Below the pieces are notes generated by a model. The model worked only from the letters and a program-made list of their open reading frames with translations, searched no databases and was not told where the DNA came from. From Peptococcaceae bacterium (lineage in GTDB: Bacteria; Bacillota; DSM-12270; Thermacetogeniales; Thermacetogeniaceae), in assembly GCA_003160265.1 (NCBI GenBank), contig PLQY01000100.1, positions 35,986 to 62,687 of the forward strand: 26,702 nt of DNA, given 5' to 3'. A program made the translations under genes and the position numbers. This document shows positions 22,224 through 26,702 of the stretch, in pieces; the first letter of the stretch is position 1, and the number at the start of each line of letters is the position of its first letter.

Positions 22224-24290
22224 TTGCTGGAACGCTATACCTTGCCGGAGATGGGTAAGCTATGGTCACCGGAGCACCGCTTTGAGAAGTGGCTGGACCT
22301 GGAGGTCCTGGCCTGCGAGGCCTGGGCGGACCTGGGCCGCGTCCCGGCGGCTGCGGTGCGGGAGATCCGGGAGCGGGCACGGTTCGATGTCGGGCGCATT
22401 GCCGAGATCGAGGCGGTGACCAGGCACGACGTGATTGCCTTTGTCAGTTGCGTGGCCGAGAATGTCGGCGACGCCGGCAAGTACCTGCACCTGGGACTGA
22501 CCTCCTACGATATCGTGGATACCGCTCTGTCACTGCTGATGCGGGACGCCCTGGACATTATTCTGAAAGCGCTGGATGACTTGCGGGAACTGCTGGCTGA
22601 TCAGGCCAGGGAATATCAAAACCTGCCGATGATCGGGCGCACCCACGGCGTCCATGCGGAACCGATCAGCCTCGGCCTCAAGTTTGCCCTGTGGCACGCC
22701 GAGTTGGGCCGGGCGAGGGGGCGTCTGGAGCAGGCCCGCCGGGGGATCAGCGTCGGGCGCCTGTCCGGGGTGGTGGGCACCTATGCCCACCTCGATCCTT
22801 ACGTGGAGAACTATGTCTGCCGCAGGGCCGGCCTGGTCCCGGCCAAGGTCTCCACCCAGGTGCTGCAGCGTGACCGGCACGCCGAGTACCTGGCGGCCCT
22901 GGCGATCACCGCCGGCTCCCTGGAAAAGTTCGCCACCGAGATCCGGCACCTGCAGCGTACCGAGGTGCTGGAGGCGGAGGAGGGCTTCGCCGCCGGCCAG
23001 AAGGGCTCATCAGCCATGCCCCACAAGCGAAACCCGGTCAATTGTGAGCGGATCGCCGGCCTGGCCCGGGTGCTGCGGGGCAACGCCACCGCCGCCCTGG
23101 AGAACATCTCACTCTGGCACGAGCGAGATATCACCCACTCCTCGGTGGAGCGGATCATCATTCCGGACAGCACCACCCTGTTGCACTATATGATCGTACA
23201 GTTCACGGAGGTGCTGCGCCACCTGCAGATCTATCCCCAGCAGATGGAACGCAACCTGAACCGCACCCACGGCCTGATCTTCAGCCAGCGCCTGCTCCTG
23301 GCCCTGGTGGCCAAGGGTCTCTCCCGCGAGGAGGCCTATGTCCTGGTGCAGCGGCAGGCCCACCGGAACTGGCCGGAGGGGGATTTTCTGGCCGCCCTCA
23401 AGGCGGACCCGGCCATCGGCCAGTACCTCAAGGTGGATGAGATCGACGCCCTCTGCGATGTCAGGCACTACCTGGACCGGACCGACTACATCTTCTGGCG
23501 GGCGGGTCTCGGCCCCGCTCCGGTGCAGTACTGGGAGTCGATCGCCGGGTTGATGACCAGTCAAGGCAAGGTCGTCAATGTGGAAAAAGGCGACCTGCTT
23601 TACGAGGGCAAGGCCAAGCAGATGTATCTTACCACCGACCCGGACCTGGTCTGGGTGTCCTACAAGGATGAGGCCACGGCCTTCGACGGATTGAAAAAGG
23701 ACGTCATTTCCGGAAAGGGTACTCTGAACAACCGGATCTCCGCCCATTTCTTCACCCTGTTGGAGGCGGCGGGGATTCCGACCCACTTTGTCAAGCTCCT
23801 GGGGTCCCACGAGATGCTGGTCAAGAGGGTGGAGATCATTCCCCTGGAGGTGATCGTCCGCAACATTGCCGCCGGCAGCCTGGCCAAGCGCCTCGGTATC
23901 GAGGAGGGGCTGGTCCTGGTCCGGCCGGCAGTGGAATTCTGCTACAAGAACGACGACCTGCACGACCCGCTGGTGACCGAGGACCAGATTATCGCCCTGG
24001 GATGGGCGGACGCCAGCCGCGTCCAGGCGCTGCGGTTGCTTGCCCTGGAGATCGACGAGATCTTGCGGTCTTACCTGGGCACGAAGAATTTAGTATTGGT
24101 GGATTTCAAGCTGGAGTTCGGCATCCACAGGGGTGACCTGATCCTGGCGGACGAGATCTCGCCGGATACCTGCCGGCTCTGGGATAAGCAGACGCGTGAG
24201 AAGCTGGACAAGGACCGCTTCCGCCGCGACCTGGGCGGGTTGATCTCGGCCTACGAAGAGGTATGGAAGCGATTGAGCGGGGGTGATTGA
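22224..24290 (+). CDS. purB/purC: Fused adenylosuccinate lyase-SAICAR synthetase (PurB-PurC)
   Basis: One uninterrupted 688-residue frame contains two full purine enzymes. Residues 1-430 are PurB, which cleaves SAICAR to AICAR and adenylosuccinate to [21 protein letters not shown] and the flexible signature loop [11 protein letters not shown]. Residues about 453-688 are PurC, which joins aspartate to [39 protein letters not shown] and [12 protein letters not shown]. Between them is a linker of about 22 residues ([20 protein letters not shown]) with no stop, ending at what would be the ancestral GTG start of purC (23580). Both halves have normal length. The two catalyse consecutive steps, PurC before PurB, so substrate channelling is possible. 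The TTG start follows GAGGAGTTGAG. Loss of the purB stop between adjacent genes explains the origin. Confidence 0.93.
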   Translation: MLERYTLPEMGKLWSPEHRFEKWLDLEVLACEAWADLGRVPAAAVREIRERARFDVGRIAEIEAVTRHDVIAFVSCVAENVGDAGKYLHLGLTSYDIVDTALSLLMRDALDIILKALDDLRELLADQAREYQNLPMIGRTHGVHAEPISLGLKFALWHAELGRARGRLEQARRGISVGRLSGVVGTYAHLDPYVENYVCRRAGLVPAKVSTQVLQRDRHAEYLAALAITAGSLEKFATEIRHLQRTEVLEAEEGFAAGQKGSSAMPHKRNPVNCERIAGLARVLRGNATAALENISLWHERDITHSSVERIIIPDSTTLLHYMIVQFTEVLRHLQIYPQQMERNLNRTHGLIFSQRLLLALVAKGLSREEAYVLVQRQAHRNWPEGDFLAALKADPAIGQYLKVDEIDALCDVRHYLDRTDYIFWRAGLGPAPVQYWESIAGLMTSQGKVVNVEKGDLLYEGKAKQMYLTTDPDLVWVSYKDEATAFDGLKKDVISGKGTLNNRISAHFFTLLEAAGIPTHFVKLLGSHEMLVKRVEIIPLEVIVRNIAAGSLAKRLGIEEGLVLVRPAVEFCYKNDDLHDPLVTEDQIIALGWADASRVQALRLLALEIDEILRSYLGTKNLVLVDFKLEFGIHRGDLILADEISPDTCRLWDKQTREKLDKDRFRRDLGGLISAYEEVWKRLSGGD

Positions 24291-24291
24291 C

Positions 24292-24546
24292 GTGTTCGAG
24301 GCGCGGATATATGTCACGTTGAAGGAGGGCATCCTTGACCCCCAGGGTAAGGCGGTCAAGGGCGGATTGGCTAATATGGGCTACCAGGGGGTGGCCGATG
24401 TCCGGGTGGGGAAGTTCCTGGTGCTCACCCTGGACTCTCCTGACCGCCGGCAGGCAGAACAGTTGGTGCGGGAGATGTGCGACCGGCTGCTGGCCAACCC
24501 GGTGATCGAAGACTACACTTTTGAAGTTCAGGAGGCATCCTCATGA
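24292..24546 (+). CDS. purS: FGAM synthase subunit PurS
   Basis: A small protein (84 residues from 24292) that bridges PurL and PurQ in FGAM synthase. [34 protein letters not shown] and [11 protein letters not shown] are typical PurS. Either GTG at 24283 (overlapping the purBC end) or GTG at 24292 may start it; the latter has GGGGGTGA at the right spacing and is used here. Its end overlaps the purQ ATG by four bases. Confidence 0.93.
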   Translation: MFEARIYVTLKEGILDPQGKAVKGGLANMGYQGVADVRVGKFLVLTLDSPDRRQAEQLVREMCDRLLANPVIEDYTFEVQEASS

Positions 24547-25265
24547 GATTCGGAGTGGTGGTGTTTCCGGCGTCCAACTGTGACATGGATACCTACCACG
24601 TCGTCGACCAGGTGCTGGGCCACCCTGTCTCCTACATCTGGCACCGGGAGCAGAACCTGGACGGGTTTGACTGTGTCATTCTCCCGGGTGGCTTCGCCTA
24701 TGGTGACTACCTGAGAGCGGGGGCGATTGCCCGCTTCGCTCCGATCATGGAGTCCCTCCCGGCCTTCGCCGGACGAGGCGGCCTCGTCCTGGGGATCTGC
24801 AACGGTTTCCAGGTGCTGTTGGAAGCGGGGTTGTTGCCCGGAGCGATGAGGCGCAACGACAGCCTGCAGTTTCGCTGCCGGGACGTGCTGCTGCGGGTCG
24901 AGAACGTTCGTACCCCATTCACCAACCGGTACCGGACGGGAGAGGTGATCAGGATGCCGATCGCCCATGGCGAGGGGAACTACTATGCTGATCCGGAGAC
25001 TCTGGCAGAATTGGAACGTGAGGGCCGGATCGTCTTCCGGTATTGCAGCGCAGCGGGAGAGATCCTGCCGGCGGCCAACCCCAACGGCGCTCTTGGCAAC
25101 ATTGCCGGAATCTGCAACCGCCGGGGCAACGTCCTCGGCCTGATGCCCCACCCGGAGCGCTGTTCCGAGTCCATCCTGGGCAATACCGACGGCCTGGGGA
25201 TCTGGCAGTCGATCCTGCACTGGTGGGGCGCCGCCAGGGAACAGGAGGCGGTTCGAAATGTCTGA
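24543..25265 (+). CDS. purQ: FGAM synthase glutaminase subunit PurQ
   Basis: A 240-residue class I glutaminase that feeds ammonia to PurL. The nucleophile is Cys86 in GICNGFQ, with the His-Glu of LMPHPER near the C-terminus. The oxyanion region reads [17 protein letters not shown]. The N-terminal motif is FPASNCD instead of the usual FPGSNCD, a mild change. ATG overlaps the end of purS (ATGA) and its own stop overlaps the purL start by eight bases, so purS, purQ and purL are translationally coupled. Confidence 0.95.
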   Translation: MRFGVVVFPASNCDMDTYHVVDQVLGHPVSYIWHREQNLDGFDCVILPGGFAYGDYLRAGAIARFAPIMESLPAFAGRGGLVLGICNGFQVLLEAGLLPGAMRRNDSLQFRCRDVLLRVENVRTPFTNRYRTGEVIRMPIAHGEGNYYADPETLAELEREGRIVFRYCSAAGEILPAANPNGALGNIAGICNRRGNVLGLMPHPERCSESILGNTDGLGIWQSILHWWGAAREQEAVRNV

Positions 25266-26702
25266 GCGGAAGCCGGATTTGGAAGAGATGGGCCTGACCC
25301 GGACCGAGTACGACCAGATCTGCGGCCTGCTCGGACGTGAACCCAACTACCTGGAAACCGGGCTGTTCGCGGTGCTCTGGTCGGAGCACTGCGCCTACAA
25401 TCATTCCAAGCCGGTGCTGAAGCTGTTTCCCACCACCGGCAGCCGGGTGCTGCAGGGACCGGGGGAGAATGCCGGCATCGTGGACATCGGCGACGGCCAG
25501 GGGATCGTGTTTAAAATGGAGAGCCACAACCACCCCTCGGCCATCGAGCCCTACCAGGGAGCAGCCACCGGTGTGGGGGGCATCGTTCGGGACATCTTTA
25601 CCATGGGGGCGCGCCCGATCGCCTCTTTGAATTCCTTACGCTTCGGCGACCTGTCCGACCCGCGGGTGCGCTACCTGTTCTCGGGCGTGGTGGCCGGGAT
25701 CGGCGACTATGGCAACTGTTTGGGTATTCCCACCGTGGGCGGGGAGGTCTTCTTTGACCCCAGCTTCAAGGACAACCCCCTGGTCAACGCCATGTCCGTC
25801 GGTCTGGTTGAACACGACCAGATCAGGCGGGGGGCAGCGGCGGGGCCCGGCAACCAGGTGCTGCTGGTGGGCGCCCGGACGGGACGGGACGGGATCCATG
25901 GCTGTACCTTCGCCTCTGAGGAACTGAGCGAGGAGAGCGAGCAGCGCCGGCCGGCGGTGCAGGTGGGCGATCCCTTCATGGAGAAGCTGCTTATCGAGGC
26001 CTGTCTGGAGGTGATCGCCGCCGGGCTGGTGGTCGGCATCCAGGACCTGGGAGCGGCCGGTCTCACCAGCTCCAGCGCCGAAATGGCCGGGCGGGCCGGC
26101 ACCGGACTCGACCTTGATGTGGCTCTGGTACCGCGCCGGGAGGAAGGGATGACCCCCTACGAGGTGATGTTGTCCGAGTCCCAGGAGCGCATGCTGCTGG
26201 TCATCGAGCCTGAGCGGGAACAGGGTGTCCGCCGGATCGTGGAGAAGTGGGGTCTGGAGGCGACGGTGATCGGCAGGGTCACCGGCGACGGCATCTACCG
26301 CATCCGGGACGGCGCCGGGGTGGTGGCCGAGGTACCGGTGCGGTTCCTGACAGATGAGGCGCCGGTCTACTACCCGGAAGTCTCAGAGCCGGCTTATTAT
26401 GAAGAGAGGCGCAACTGGCCGGTGGCTGAAACCCCCGTGCCGGATGACCTGAACCGGGTGCTGCGGCGGCTGCTGGCCGATCCCAACATCGCCAGCAAGG
26501 AATGGGTCTACCGCCAGTACGACCAGACGGTGATGACCAATACGGTGGTGCCGCCCGGGGCTGACGCCGCCGTGCTGCGCATCAAGGGCACCCGCAAGGG
26601 GATTGCCCTGACCACCGACGGCAATGCCCGCTACTGCTACCTCGACCCCTATCGGGGAGGGTTGCAGGCGGTGGCGGAGGCGGCCCGGAACCTTTCCTGC
26701 GT
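25258..26702 (+). CDS. purL: FGAM synthase subunit PurL (small type), cut by the window end
   Basis: The first 481 residues of the ATP-dependent synthetase subunit that turns FGAR into [42 protein letters not shown] and [19 protein letters not shown] sequences, and the second-half motif [13 protein letters not shown], are characteristic of the small PurL that works with PurS and PurQ. The ATG at 25258 lies within the end of purQ. The gene continues past the window; about 250 further residues are expected. Confidence 0.95.
   Translation, partial: MSERKPDLEEMGLTRTEYDQICGLLGREPNYLETGLFAVLWSEHCAYNHSKPVLKLFPTTGSRVLQGPGENAGIVDIGDGQGIVFKMESHNHPSAIEPYQGAATGVGGIVRDIFTMGARPIASLNSLRFGDLSDPRVRYLFSGVVAGIGDYGNCLGIPTVGGEVFFDPSFKDNPLVNAMSVGLVEHDQIRRGAAAGPGNQVLLVGARTGRDGIHGCTFASEELSEESEQRRPAVQVGDPFMEKLLIEACLEVIAAGLVVGIQDLGAAGLTSSSAEMAGRAGTGLDLDVALVPRREEGMTPYEVMLSESQERMLLVIEPEREQGVRRIVEKWGLEATVIGRVTGDGIYRIRDGAGVVAEVPVRFLTDEAPVYYPEVSEPAYYEERRNWPVAETPVPDDLNRVLRRLLADPNIASKEWVYRQYDQTVMTNTVVPPGADAAVLRIKGTRKGIALTTDGNARYCYLDPYRGGLQAVAEAARNLSC

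Noticed and set aside
23109..23963. Open frame on the minus strand across purBC
   Set aside because: Antisense to conserved PurB and PurC motifs, no ribosome-binding site or recognisable domain.

Overview
The window looks like chromosome from a moderately GC-rich, strictly anaerobic Firmicute of the Peptococcaceae/Desulfotomaculum-Pelotomaculum-Moorella kind. This rests on strong AGGAGG ribosome-binding sites, frequent GTG/TTG starts, sigma-A promoters close to consensus, a Bacillus-like purine gene order (E-B-C-S-Q-L), a corrinoid protein and several oxygen-sensitive Fe-S reductases. The genus cannot be settled from sequence alone. I see no rRNA, tRNA or CRISPR array.

Region 1 (1-3,300) is mobile and decaying DNA. 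It holds an IS4-family insertion sequence, then a promoter and a long palindrome, then a dead chimera of an FtsX/MacB-type ABC permease and its ATPase, made by an internal deletion and carrying an in-frame amber stop.

Region 2 (3,348-12,405) is the centrepiece: a nitrogenase-like system in two transcription units. Unit A is a taurine/sulfonate-type ABC ATPase, a NifK-like subunit (4-nt overlap with the ATPase gene), a NifD-like subunit, a remnant of a periplasmic substrate-binding protein and a PPOX-fold flavin protein. Unit B starts from a perfect TTGACA-N17-TATAAT promoter and encodes a minimal NifB, a stand-alone NifX-domain protein, a NifH-like ATPase, cysteine synthase CysK, a truncated corrinoid protein and a YezD-like small protein, and ends at a strong terminator. 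The NifD-like subunit keeps three P-cluster-type cysteines and the cofactor-ligating cysteine (Cys277) but lacks the counterparts of His442 and His195. No NifE, NifN or NifV is present. NifB without NifEN/NifV, together with sulfonate-type import, CysK and a corrinoid protein, suggests a reductase with a NifB-co-type [8Fe-9S-C] cluster acting on an organosulfur compound, related to or parallel with the methylthio-alkane reductases (MarBHDK), rather than N2 fixation. The substrate is inference.

Region 3 (12,384-16,483) carries a truncated DUF2284 gene and a DUF362/ferredoxin gene on the minus strand, a double-cubane-cluster-type reductase (2-hydroxyacyl-CoA dehydratase family) on the plus strand with a clear promoter beside a G-rich tandem repeat, and a convergent LysR regulator. 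A second family of unusual Fe-S reductase therefore sits next to the nitrogenase-like one.

Region 4 (16,700-26,702) is mostly housekeeping: a membrane-anchored LolA-like protein, a remnant of an iron-containing alcohol dehydrogenase, S-adenosylhomocysteine hydrolase, hypoxanthine phosphoribosyltransferase, GMP synthase and the purine operon purE-purBC-purS-purQ-purL. PurB and PurC are fused in one 688-residue reading frame. purL runs off the end of the window.
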